From NCBI GenBank assembly GCA_016839245.1, contig JAEOUN010000014.1, positions 1-16,537 on the forward strand: a stretch of DNA of 16,537 bases, read 5' to 3'. The notes under the pieces are model-generated. The model saw only the letters and a program-made list of their open reading frames with translations, had not been told where the DNA came from and made no database searches. The position numbers and the translations under genes were made by a program. This DNA comes from Candidatus Thorarchaeota archaeon (GTDB lineage: Archaea > Asgardarchaeota > Thorarchaeia > Thorarchaeales > Thorarchaeaceae). Positions 1 through 6,942 of this stretch are shown here, piece by piece (position 1 is the first letter of the stretch; every line of letters starts with the position of its first letter).

Positions 1-425
1 GGATGCAGAAAATAGGTTTTGTATTCCAATCATTTTTGCTCATTGAGGACCTCACAGCATTTGAGAATGTTGAAGCAGTGCTTTGGCCAAGCGTCGAATT
101 CACCAAGGAAAAACAAGAGGCAAAGAGTCTTGAAGTCCTAAGAGAAGTTGACATGCTAGAACGACGTGACCACTTCCCGAGACAGATGAGTGGAGGAGAA
201 CAGCAGAGAATCGCAATTGCTAGAGCACTTGTCAATAGTCCTCCAATTTTGTTCTGTGATGAGCCAACAGGAAATTTGGATTCCAAGACTGGCGAGAACA
301 TCATGAGAATCATTTCACAGCTAAATAAAGAACGAAACATGACAGTAGTTCTTGTTACACATAATGAAGAACTCGTGAAGTTCGCCAAAAGGACTCTTCG
401 TATGAAAGATGGTGTAATTAGGTAG
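1..425 (+). CDS. ABC transporter ATP-binding protein, LolD/MacB type (5' end cut by window edge)
   Basis: This is the C-terminal two thirds of an ABC ATPase of the family that drives FtsX/MacB-type permeases. Counting from the first visible Met, it has the Q-loop (GFVFQSF, Gln9), the signature MSGGEQQR (62-69), Walker B ending in Asp86-Glu87, the D-loop NLDS (91-94) and the switch His120 (VTHN). The Walker A P-loop lies before the window, so the visible ATG at base 3 is an internal codon and the true start is upstream. It is clearly paralogous to the complete ATPase at 13189-13932. The partner permease is not in view and is probably to the left. The stop is 11 bases before the next gene, which suggests co-transcription with the TPR/PCI-like protein. 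The family assignment is certain; the transported substrate is unknown. Confidence 0.93.
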   Translation, partial: MQKIGFVFQSFLLIEDLTAFENVEAVLWPSVEFTKEKQEAKSLEVLREVDMLERRDHFPRQMSGGEQQRIAIARALVNSPPILFCDEPTGNLDSKTGENIMRIISQLNKERNMTVVLVTHNEELVKFAKRTLRMKDGVIR

Positions 426-436
426 ATGAATATACT

Positions 437-1282
437 ATGCAGCCAATGGACTGCGATAATGTCGAACAGGCTGCTGAAAGGTTAGCAGAAGACGGGAAGA
501 ACACCGAGGCAATGCAACTGTTTGCAAGATCAGCTGAGTGTTGGACTCGGTGGGAATACTTCTCAAAAGCAGCTCAAGCCTATGAACGGGCATATGAACA
601 TGGAATGCTAGCAAACGAATGCTTAGAGGCAGCCTTAGCCATGACTGCAGCTGGCGCGGCATGGATTAAACATGGTGAACATGAGAAGTTTGAGATAGAT
701 TGTCTATTAGCAGCTGAAGCCTATATTTCAGCTGCAGGAATTGAAAAAGATCCTATGCTGTTATTGGATGGTGCATATTGCGCAATAACAGGAGGAAACA
801 TTGAGATGGCAAGAGATCTTCTTCATGGAGTGATTGAAACCACAAAGGGAGAAGCGACAGGTCTCATCGATTTTGCACTTATGCTCACTGAATATAGATT
901 TGGAGACGCTGAGAAACTATTTGATTCTGTATTAGTTGATCAGTTCGATAAAGAGCGTTTGGATAAGTTAAAGCGCTCCTTTGAGTTGGTCTTATCAGGT
1001 TTTATCCGTACATCACTTGAATCAGAGGCAGCAGTGACCATTGCTAGTCTAGAAGAGAGTACTGGTCTTAGCATTAAAAGATTAAAACATATAATTAGAC
1101 ACTTAATTGAAAAGGGGTATATCCCAGCATATTATGACGAGGACTTAGAAGAACTGGTCATTGACAGTGAGAGATTTGATATTGAAACTTTGGAAACAAG
1201 AAAAGGTCCAATATTGAGCAGAGACCTTGAAGATCCTGGTGCATGGGATATGGACCTGAATCTTGATGAGGATGAAGAATAG
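437..1282 (+). CDS. Helical-repeat (TPR/alpha-SNAP-like) protein with C-terminal winged helix, PCI-like architecture
   Basis: This is a soluble 281-residue protein, not assigned to a named family. Residues about 8-190 are almost entirely helical, with TPR/alpha-SNAP-like Ala/Tyr/Trp-rich repeats (for example AAQAYERAYEHG near 45-56 and CLLAAEAYISAAG near 89-101). Residues about 197-243 look like a winged helix: a beta start at VTIASLEE, a recognition-type helix SIKRLKHIIRHLIEKGYI, then a wing ending in LEELVI. Helical repeats followed by such a winged helix are the layout of PCI domains of the proteasome lid, COP9 signalosome and eIF3. The tail (262-281) is strongly acidic. The ATG at 437 follows AGGTAGATGA; a second Met at residue 4 is an alternative. 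It lies 11 bases after an ABC ATPase gene, so it may act with that transporter. The PCI comparison is from pattern only. Confidence 0.8.
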   Translation: MQPMDCDNVEQAAERLAEDGKNTEAMQLFARSAECWTRWEYFSKAAQAYERAYEHGMLANECLEAALAMTAAGAAWIKHGEHEKFEIDCLLAAEAYISAAGIEKDPMLLLDGAYCAITGGNIEMARDLLHGVIETTKGEATGLIDFALMLTEYRFGDAEKLFDSVLVDQFDKERLDKLKRSFELVLSGFIRTSLESEAAVTIASLEESTGLSIKRLKHIIRHLIEKGYIPAYYDEDLEELVIDSERFDIETLETRKGPILSRDLEDPGAWDMDLNLDEDEE

Positions 1283-1387
1283 CAATCAGAAACCAATTGT
1301 ACGAAAGGTAATCCCCCTAGAAAACGTTTTTAGTACCATTGCAGACTCACACAATTGCCCGCCCGCAATACAACATGGTGGTTCTAA
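1283..1387. other. Intergenic region with two inverted repeats before the CPVC gene
   Basis: This 105-base gap follows the PCI-like gene. It holds AAAACGTTTT (1321-1330), a perfect 10-bp palindrome whose flanks nearly pair too (CTAG on the left, TAG on the right) and which ends in five Ts. This would suit an operator or a weak archaeal T-run terminator. A second inverted repeat, ATTGC-N6-GCAAT (1354-1369), encloses a GC-rich loop that stands out from the AT-rich surroundings. The next gene has a ribosome site GGTGG about 8 bases before its ATG. No convincing TATA box was picked out. Confidence 0.35.
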
Positions 1388-1603
1388 ATGTCTGAAGGGC
1401 TAAAATGGTTCCAGTGTCCTGTCTGTAAGGAGTCTATTCACTGGAAAGTACCAACAGAGGAGCTTAAAGAGGTTAAACGATTCCCAGCTCCAGTAGTGAT
1501 AAAACACAAAGATCACTATCTTGTTTGTTATTTAGATAGTCACCATCAATTGGCTGATACAGAAGTTGCAGTTGCCTTTGTCGAAGGAGTCTCTAAAGAG
1601 TAA
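1388..1603 (+). CDS. Small CPVC-containing conserved-looking hypothetical protein
   Basis: This 71-residue protein has one CPVC knuckle (Cys10, Cys13), a further Cys47 and several His residues (18, 40, 43, 52, 53). It could bind a metal, but it lacks the second CxxC of a classic zinc ribbon. The middle (about 31-50, RFPAPVVIKH followed by DHYLVCYLD) reads as paired beta-strands with a pattern of hydrophobic and charged residues that looks selected rather than random. The ATG is preceded by GGTGG at good spacing. An ATG 13 bases upstream is closed by a stop within six codons. It is separated from the PCI-like gene by 105 bases and is convergent with the next gene. No function is assigned. Confidence 0.7.
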   Translation: MSEGLKWFQCPVCKESIHWKVPTEELKEVKRFPAPVVIKHKDHYLVCYLDSHHQLADTEVAVAFVEGVSKE

Positions 1604-1637
1604 TCGACACCCTCTGCTTAAAGGGAGTAATCTCATA

Positions 1638-2174
1638 TCATTCAATACCGTTATCCATAGCCCATTCTAAAACACGTGAGGCTTGGGCACTAGCCATCCC
1701 CCAAGTTTTGAGATTTAAAACAAGATTTCTAATCCCAGTAATCCAATCATCTAGAAGCTCCTTTATTCTTAGTCTGATGGCATTATCTTCAGTTTCTTTG
1801 AAAATTGGGAGAATTTTATCTACAAGGCTTTGTGAGAGTACAAGTATGGTTTCTAGACGTGCAATCCATTCCTCTCTTGGTAGACCAGATAAAGTCTGAG
1901 CAACTGCAAGATGGTAATCATATTGCGCAGTATAGTATCGAAGTCGCCAAGATAAAAATTCTACAAAGACAGTCTTGTGAGCAATGCTTGGAGCTGTTTT
2001 CATCAACAAGGTAAGGAATCGCTGGGTCATTTCATCTGCTGATTGACTGGCATCAAAATAGAGAGCCATAGCTTGTTGATAGTCTTCTGCAGAGAGACAC
2101 TCATCAGCACGACCTACGGCATTTTTGAATCGTTCAAGAAGTGCCTTGGTTGAATTACCATCAATCTCTTCCAT
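1638..2174 (-). CDS. All-helical hypothetical protein
   Basis: This 178-residue protein is not recognised. It reads as almost wholly alpha-helical and soluble. The N-terminal 50 residues resemble a MIT/TPR-like hairpin (KNAVGRADECLSAEDYQQAM, then ALYFDASQSADEM), and long amphipathic helices rich in Leu and Trp follow. The only Cys is at 26, and there are no membrane segments or catalytic motifs. Its coding status is well supported by a full-length ribosome site GGAGGTGA (minus strand, 2191-2184) nine bases before the ATG, the best in the window, which suggests strong translation. It converges on the CPVC gene with a 34-base gap, so the two do not share a transcript. The N-terminal pattern suggests a protein-interaction role, but this is only a guess. 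Confidence 0.72.
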   Translation of the reverse strand: MEEIDGNSTKALLERFKNAVGRADECLSAEDYQQAMALYFDASQSADEMTQRFLTLLMKTAPSIAHKTVFVEFLSWRLRYYTAQYDYHLAVAQTLSGLPREEWIARLETILVLSQSLVDKILPIFKETEDNAIRLRIKELLDDWITGIRNLVLNLKTWGMASAQASRVLEWAMDNGIE

Positions 2175-2344
2175 TACCCATGTTCACCTCCATTATATTT
2201 GTCAGTGAGCTCACAACTTGAATCTAGGAGTACGGTAGATGTTTGATAATCCTATCTATTACAGGATAAACTATCAGGTATGTATTCACTGTTTTTGCAT
2301 CTATTTCCAATATGATATTTTGTGGTTTCTACTAAAAGACAATT
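2175..2344. other. Intergenic region upstream of the helical hypothetical gene
   Basis: This 170-base stretch, the longest gene-free one in the window, lies between two minus-strand genes. It contains the GGAGGTGA ribosome site at 2184-2191 and presumably the promoter of the 1638-2174 gene. TATA-like candidates on the minus strand include GTTTAT near 2270 and ATATCATA near 2310, but neither stands out. The TATA-like AATATAAT at 2192-2199 is too close to the start codon for a transcript that carries the ribosome site. No RNA gene or repeat was seen. Confidence 0.3.
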
Positions 2345-3319
2345 TTACAGCGGTGGAAGATTCTCTATCTTGTACTCATCAGATGCATTAGTCCATTCGA
2401 TGAATTTTGTACTTGGTGGATATTCTCGATACAGTGACTTGCGTTCAGCTTCTAGACATTCTTCAGTGCGATTTGCAAGAGCCGCCATTGATAGAAGATT
2501 ATTACCCGATTCATTTGCTATACGTTTGACGGGAGAAATCCAAGTATTCCAGTCTACATCTCGCATATTATGATGATCTATAATTAGGAAGAGTATAACC
2601 GAAGCAAGAGCACTCATACAAAATAGTGCAGACTGGGATTCTTTTTCGCTAAACTGTGACAGATATGTTGGAGGCCCACCTATTATCGCAAGTGAAGGTT
2701 CTGAGGATAGGATAAAATTCAATGTACTTCGAACTAAAGGACCTTGAACATCAGGAGCAAATAGCACCTTGGTCTGCTTATATTCTATTATTGTAGCTAA
2801 GACATAACCAAGCGGACTGTTTTCTGGTCCATGTGGCAATGGCTGCGAGTAAGTGATTGAAGTTTCACCAAACTGATAAGCGATGCCATCAGACCAATGT
2901 ATTTCCTTGCAGATGTCTTTTACATCTTTGAGAAAGAAATAAGCTCTTCTTCTTTGAGAGTTATTGATATTCTCACGATTATCCTTTGCAAAGATTTTCT
3001 TGCCAGCATACATCTCCTTTCTCTCTTCACGTGTGCTAAGATTATAGAGACAATTCAGAAATCCAGGTCGTACGTGGTCATAATGATAGTGCGAAATTGA
3101 TAGTATATCAGCTTCTTCGGCGCGAACTTTGATCTCCTCAAGACATTGTATTAGTCTTCCATACTCAAGTGGATGAGGCTCAAGACCTGAACGTCTGGCA
3201 AGAGCAGCTGAAGGATCAAGGAGAATTGAAATGTCGGGTGTACGAATAAATGTACAAAGAGACCTTACACCTAGACTCTCTGCAGCAATAGGAACGATTT
3301 CAATATCATCGATTTTCAT
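2345..3319 (-). CDS. UPF0282-family metallo-beta-lactamase-fold hydrolase
   Basis: This 324-residue protein has a metallo-beta-lactamase fold of the archaeal UPF0282 type, probably a di-metal hydrolase of unknown substrate. The N-terminus (VPIAAESLGVRSLCTFI, residues 9-25) matches the family opening. The metal motif is SHYHYDH (76-82: His77, His79, Asp81, His82). Further expected ligands are His163 in LPHGPENSPLG, Asp200 in FAPDVQGP and Asp258-His259-His260 in LIIDHHNMRD, so the active site looks intact. Its start overlaps the stop of the upstream Nudix gene by 14 bases, and GGGTG precedes the ATG, which indicates translational coupling. Family membership is firm. The substrate is unknown; RNA or phosphoester substrates are possible because many archaeal members of this fold act on them. 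Confidence 0.88.
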   Translation of the reverse strand: MKIDDIEIVPIAAESLGVRSLCTFIRTPDISILLDPSAALARRSGLEPHPLEYGRLIQCLEEIKVRAEEADILSISHYHYDHVRPGFLNCLYNLSTREERKEMYAGKKIFAKDNRENINNSQRRRAYFFLKDVKDICKEIHWSDGIAYQFGETSITYSQPLPHGPENSPLGYVLATIIEYKQTKVLFAPDVQGPLVRSTLNFILSSEPSLAIIGGPPTYLSQFSEKESQSALFCMSALASVILFLIIDHHNMRDVDWNTWISPVKRIANESGNNLLSMAALANRTEECLEAERKSLYREYPPSTKFIEWTNASDEYKIENLPPL

Positions 3320-3809
3320 CAGAAGACACCCGATAATATACTAGATGATATCCCTTTTCATCTCGTTTGAGTTCTGCCTCATGTAGATTAGTGGTATCTC
3401 CAACCTTGAGAAACCGATTAAACATCTCATAATCAGAAGGTAAGAATTGAAGCTTCTTGGCATAAATCTCACCCAAGGAGAATAATGCCAAGGTACCCTC
3501 TCTATTATTCTCACTAAAATCATTGATAGATGCACGTCCTATGAAAATGAGAAAGTGAGATAGTAGGTTATTGTCTTGATCAATTAATCTTTCAGAAACT
3601 ATTCCTCTGTAGGAATAGTCAATGACATCAGTTGTACCAGTTTCCTCGATTATCTCTCTAACAGCAGCTTCACGAATATGTTCCCCAATGTTGACTTTAC
3701 CACCCACCATGCTCCAGAGCCCCTCGTACGGAGGATTCTTCCGTTGAATAAACAAATACTTACTCCCACAATCAAGAATTGTGATTACTATAGGAATCAT
3801 TGTTGTCAT
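3306..3809 (-). CDS. Nudix hydrolase
   Basis: This 167-residue protein is a Nudix-superfamily pyrophosphohydrolase that cleaves a nucleoside diphosphate linked to another moiety. The Nudix box spans Gly37 to Thr59: Gly37, Glu43, then REIIEETG at 51-58, where Glu52, Glu55 and Glu56 coordinate the divalent metal. The last position is Thr instead of the usual aliphatic residue. The N-terminal half (WSMVGGKVNIGEH) is typical of MutT/ADP-ribose-type members. The last 35 residues form a polar extension. The ATG at 3809 follows GGTGGCTGACC; a second Met at residue 4 is possible. It is first in a two-gene unit with the UPF0282 gene, which it overlaps by 14 bases. Possible substrates are oxidised nucleotides, ADP-ribose or NADH, and sequence alone does not decide. 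Confidence 0.9.
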   Translation of the reverse strand: MTTMIPIVITILDCGSKYLFIQRKNPPYEGLWSMVGGKVNIGEHIREAAVREIIEETGTTDVIDYSYRGIVSERLIDQDNNLLSHFLIFIGRASINDFSENNREGTLALFSLGEIYAKKLQFLPSDYEMFNRFLKVGDTTNLHEAELKRDEKGYHLVYYRVSSDENR

Positions 3810-3856
3810 GGTCAGCCACCAGAGATGCTTGAGTATTAAAAAAGAATAATCTGTGC

Positions 3857-3866
3857 TTTAAATATA
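3857..3866. promoter_or_regulatory. Near-symmetric TATA element between divergent genes
   Basis: TTTAAATATA on the plus strand reads TATATTTAAA on the minus strand, so both match the archaeal TATA consensus. It lies 60 bases before the GTG of the CCA-adding enzyme and 47 bases before the ATG of the Nudix gene. With the usual archaeal TATA-to-start distance of about 25 bases, both transcripts would have leaders of roughly 20-40 bases that include their ribosome sites. No clear BRE was recognised on either side. Use in both directions is inferred. Confidence 0.55.
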
Positions 3867-3926
3867 GGGGCACTCTAAGGCCAAGATTCATAGGATGCAA
3901 TAGAGAAGATATGAGAGGGTGCAATA

Positions 3927-5414
3927 GTGTCTGATTTGCTACCGGACTCAGTTAGAAGTAGTGTATTGGAAAAAATTACACCAAGTGAGAGTGAGATTCA
4001 GGTACAAAAAGAAATCATAACAAAACTAACCAACGCACTCTGTGATAGAGCAGAATTAGCTGGATATTCCTACTCGTTCATTGAAGCTCAAGGATCAACA
4101 GGCAAAAAACAGACACAACTCCGTGGATCCGCGGATATTGACCTTTTTGTTGCACTAAATCCTGAAGAATATTCTGACATTTTAAAACTCCCGTCCACAG
4201 ATCGTCATAACGCTCTAGACATGCTCATGTCGAATCTTGTTACAGACTGGTTCGAGCCAGCCCTTCATGAACTAAATGTTGAGGCAGTTCAACGAGCTTT
4301 TTCCCAACATCCATTTCTCTCTTTGAAGATGAGAGGAGTAGATGTTGATATTCTTGGGTGTTTTGACATCGACAAAGACACGTTAATTGATAAAGGACTA
4401 ATAACTGCTGTCGATAGAACAATTCATCATACAAGATACATTGCAGAGCGTCTTACTGAAAAGAAGAGAGAAGATGCCAGAATCCTGAAATCTTTTGTAA
4501 AATCCTGTCATTCCTATGGGGATATGTGTGCAGTGGGAAGGATGGGATTGACTGGTGTATCACTCGAATTACTTTCAGTATTTAATGATAATTTAGAAAC
4601 TGCTATGCAATCGCTGAGGAACCTCGATACAAGACCTGTTGATATTTGCAGCAGGTCACTTGATGAGCTGAAATCAATTAAATCATTTCAAGACGATTTT
4701 TTGTTTTTAATTGATCCAACAGACACCAATAGAAATATCGCATCTAGTTTTTCACAAAGATCATATCGTTGGGTTCAACATCAGATTGATAGCCTGTACA
4801 AGGCATTAACTGGACCAGAAGGTCATATTATTCAATTATTACTTGAATCACCAATCCCGTCTGGGACCATACCAGAATGGTTCAATGCAAATTCCAGAGT
4901 GTATGAATTTCAGAGTAATGAAGGAATTCATTACACAATTCTAAGAGATAAACTGCATCGTGTATCTAAAAAAATAAAATCCGAATTGGAATTAGAGAAG
5001 ACTGGAGAGGAAAGATTTGGACAGGTTCTATCAGAGATTGTATTCAGAGAAGGCGCATATGCTTTAGGAATAACTGTTGAGAAAGCATTAATTTCACCCA
5101 CTTTTATTCGAAGAGGACCACCTATCAATCTTGATGAGGCCACATCAAAATTTAGAGAGGTGCATAAGTATGCAAAAGAGATTGATGGATACCTTTGTGT
5201 CGAAGTAAAAAGAGATTGGACAAACTTTGAGAATATGCTCAATAGTCTTCTCAAAGAATACCAGGTAGATGGCCTTGAATTGTTATCATCCAAAAGCATC
5301 CTAACGGATCAGGTTCTGAATGTATTATATAGATATATTTTGCCAATCGAACCTGAGTTCAGAAACAAAATGACAAGAGTTAAGGAGATTAAAAAAAATC
5401 AAAGATGTGATTGA
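3927..5414 (+). CDS. cca: CCA-adding enzyme (tRNA nucleotidyltransferase), archaeal class I
   Basis: This enzyme adds or repairs the CCA end of tRNAs, using CTP and ATP without a nucleic acid template. The class I signature is at 56-73: Gly56-Ser57, then RGSADID with the two catalytic carboxylates Asp70 and Asp72. The third is Asp141 in RGVDVDILGC. Further archaeal CCA-enzyme blocks are RYIAERLTEKK followed by ILKSFVKS, and DPTDTNRNIASSFS near 263-276, which match the central and body domains. At 495 residues it is somewhat longer than typical archaeal enzymes (about 440-460). The start is GTG at 3927, with GAGGGTG just upstream. The stop is only two bases from the preferred GTG start of the next gene, so the two are very probably one operon. 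Archaeal tRNA genes often lack an encoded CCA, which makes this enzyme essential. Confidence 0.95.
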   Translation: MSDLLPDSVRSSVLEKITPSESEIQVQKEIITKLTNALCDRAELAGYSYSFIEAQGSTGKKQTQLRGSADIDLFVALNPEEYSDILKLPSTDRHNALDMLMSNLVTDWFEPALHELNVEAVQRAFSQHPFLSLKMRGVDVDILGCFDIDKDTLIDKGLITAVDRTIHHTRYIAERLTEKKREDARILKSFVKSCHSYGDMCAVGRMGLTGVSLELLSVFNDNLETAMQSLRNLDTRPVDICSRSLDELKSIKSFQDDFLFLIDPTDTNRNIASSFSQRSYRWVQHQIDSLYKALTGPEGHIIQLLLESPIPSGTIPEWFNANSRVYEFQSNEGIHYTILRDKLHRVSKKIKSELELEKTGEERFGQVLSEIVFREGAYALGITVEKALISPTFIRRGPPINLDEATSKFREVHKYAKEIDGYLCVEVKRDWTNFENMLNSLLKEYQVDGLELLSSKSILTDQVLNVLYRYILPIEPEFRNKMTRVKEIKKNQRCD

Positions 5415-5416
5415 TT

Positions 5417-6496
5417 GTGAAGACCCAAAAGATTGCATTCATCTCGCATCCCAAAGCAAGCTTACATCAAATACCATTTCCCAAGCCCAACTTGGAGTCG
5501 TTTGAAAATCCCTTAAGGATTCAAATGGCAGAGAGATATCTTGAGAGGACAGGTATTCTCAATGGTTTATTGAGAATTAAAGCTCCAAGGGCAAGCTTGG
5601 ATGATGTCAGACAAGTACATTCCCCATATTTAGTAGACTCCGTTGAGATCCTAACAGATATTGGCAGTGGACAAATAGGAGAATCAGCATATGCAAGTCC
5701 AGATCTTTTACGTACGACGCTTCTCGCAGTTGGAGGAGCAATGAAAGGAGTAGAGTTGGTACTCAAAGAGGAAGCTGAGCATGCATTTGTTCTTATGAGA
5801 CCTCCCGGACATCATGCGTCAACATCAAATTCAATGGGATTATGTTATTTCAATAATGTAGCTATAGCAGCTCGTTCAGCTATGAAAGACAAAAGGATAC
5901 AGCGAGTATCAATCATTGATTTTGATGACCATCATGGAAATGGAACATCTGAGATATTCTACGAGAATCCCAACGTGCAGTACATTTCATTCCACGAGTA
6001 TGATTATGAGAACTTTGGATTAGGTCATTTTAATGAAATAGGATTTGGAGAGGGACGAGGAACTAATATCAATGTTCCTTTAGTTGAAACATCGCCAGAT
6101 GCATCTTACGAGTTGGCAATGTCAAAAATCATGATTCCAGCTGTAAAATCGTTCAAATCAGACTTGATTCTGGTTTCAGCTGGTTACGATGCACATTATG
6201 CAGATCCCGTTGGAAATATGGATGTTGATTCCAGAACGTATTGGCGTTTCGGACGGGAAATATCTAGATTAGTAAATGAAACAGAGGCGCTTGGTTCTGT
6301 CTGGGTTCTTGAAGGAGGATATAATCCATTTATGATTGGACCATGCATTCATGCCAGTCTGGATGGATTGCAAGGTAAAGCATTGCCCTCATTAGACGAT
6401 CAAATCCAAAGAGATATTCATGAATTAATAGTTGAATCAAATGTCGAGGTCATACAGAAAGTCCTAGAAACCCATAGACCATATTGGTCCAAGTAA
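5417..6496 (+). CDS. Histone deacetylase family protein (class II HDAC/AcuC/acetylpolyamine amidohydrolase fold)
   Basis: This is a zinc amidohydrolase of the arginase/deacetylase fold, removing acetyl groups from lysine side chains or from small amines. Numbering from GTG 5417 (359 residues): RPPGHH with the charge-relay His132-His133, the FNN motif near 145, zinc ligands Asp170 and His172 in DFDDHHGNGT and Asp258 in SAGYDAH, and the transition-state Tyr302 in LEGGYN. All catalytic residues are present. GATGTGA ends six bases before GTG 5417, which favours it over TTG 5411; TTG 5411 would give two more residues and overlap the cca stop. Tight coupling to cca is notable but does not reveal the substrate. 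Candidates are acetylated chromatin proteins, acetyl-polyamines, or an acetylated translation component. Confidence 0.92.
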   Translation: MKTQKIAFISHPKASLHQIPFPKPNLESFENPLRIQMAERYLERTGILNGLLRIKAPRASLDDVRQVHSPYLVDSVEILTDIGSGQIGESAYASPDLLRTTLLAVGGAMKGVELVLKEEAEHAFVLMRPPGHHASTSNSMGLCYFNNVAIAARSAMKDKRIQRVSIIDFDDHHGNGTSEIFYENPNVQYISFHEYDYENFGLGHFNEIGFGEGRGTNINVPLVETSPDASYELAMSKIMIPAVKSFKSDLILVSAGYDAHYADPVGNMDVDSRTYWRFGREISRLVNETEALGSVWVLEGGYNPFMIGPCIHASLDGLQGKALPSLDDQIQRDIHELIVESNVEVIQKVLETHRPYWSK

Positions 6497-6576
6497 ACAT
6501 TGACTTTCGTAATATGAACAACATTTTAAGGCCATAAATTCGGAACCCAAATAATCAGTCATGGTGGAACTGAAAA

Positions 6577-6849
6577 ATGGGAAAGAAAAGAAAGTCCGGT
6601 GGCCGTAGCAAAGGCGGACAAGGTCGAAGTGGAACAGTCCAATGCTCTAGATGCGGGCGACTTGTTCCAGCAGATAAGGCAAAGAAATATACAAAAAGAG
6701 TTTCAGCAGTAGAACCTCAATTAGCTAGAGAATTGAGAAAACAGGGCAGTTTTATCCAAACTAGGAGAATTACACAATACTATTGTGTAAGCTGTGCTGT
6801 CCACTCAGGAAAAGTACAGATTAGACAAGCTTCTGAACGAAGAACCTAA
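6577..6849 (+). CDS. rps26e: Small ribosomal subunit protein S26e (eS26)
   Basis: This 90-residue protein of the small ribosomal subunit sits, in eukaryotes, near the mRNA exit channel and the 3' end of 18S rRNA. The N-terminus is Arg/Lys/Gly-rich (first 18 residues). Zinc-type pairs are Cys23-Cys26 (CSRCGRLVP) and Cys70-Cys73 (YYCVSCAVHS), as in S26e. It is shorter than the eukaryotic protein because the C-terminal extension is absent. S26e is found in eukaryotes and in TACK/Asgard archaea, which is the best lineage clue here. GGTGG lies about 11 bases before the ATG. It stands alone, 80 bases after the deacetylase gene, where TTTTAAGG near 6523 is a weak TATA candidate. Confidence 0.95.
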   Translation: MGKKRKSGGRSKGGQGRSGTVQCSRCGRLVPADKAKKYTKRVSAVEPQLARELRKQGSFIQTRRITQYYCVSCAVHSGKVQIRQASERRT

Positions 6850-6942
6850 TCTCAAGAAAACATAATTAAAATTGATAATGATCGATTTCAATCTCTTTCA
6901 TAATTAAAGGACGCTGAAGTAATATAATAGTCGGTATGCCAA

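Noticed and set aside
435..662. Minus-strand open frame of 75 residues inside the PCI-like gene
   Set aside because: It lies opposite a well-supported coding gene, has no ribosome site, and its Arg/Leu/Pro-rich product resembles typical antisense translation.
1604..1637. Possible bidirectional terminator between the convergent genes (CCCT...AGGG)
   Set aside because: Only four base pairs form, with no T-run on either side, which is too weak to call.
2192..2199. TATA-like AATATAAT on the minus strand before the helical hypothetical gene
   Set aside because: Transcription about 25 bases downstream would start at the ATG and omit the excellent GGAGGTGA ribosome site, so it is unlikely to be the promoter used.
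4931..5299. Minus-strand open frame of 122 residues opposite cca
   Set aside because: It is antisense to a conserved enzyme, with Ser/Phe-rich composition typical of shadow frames.
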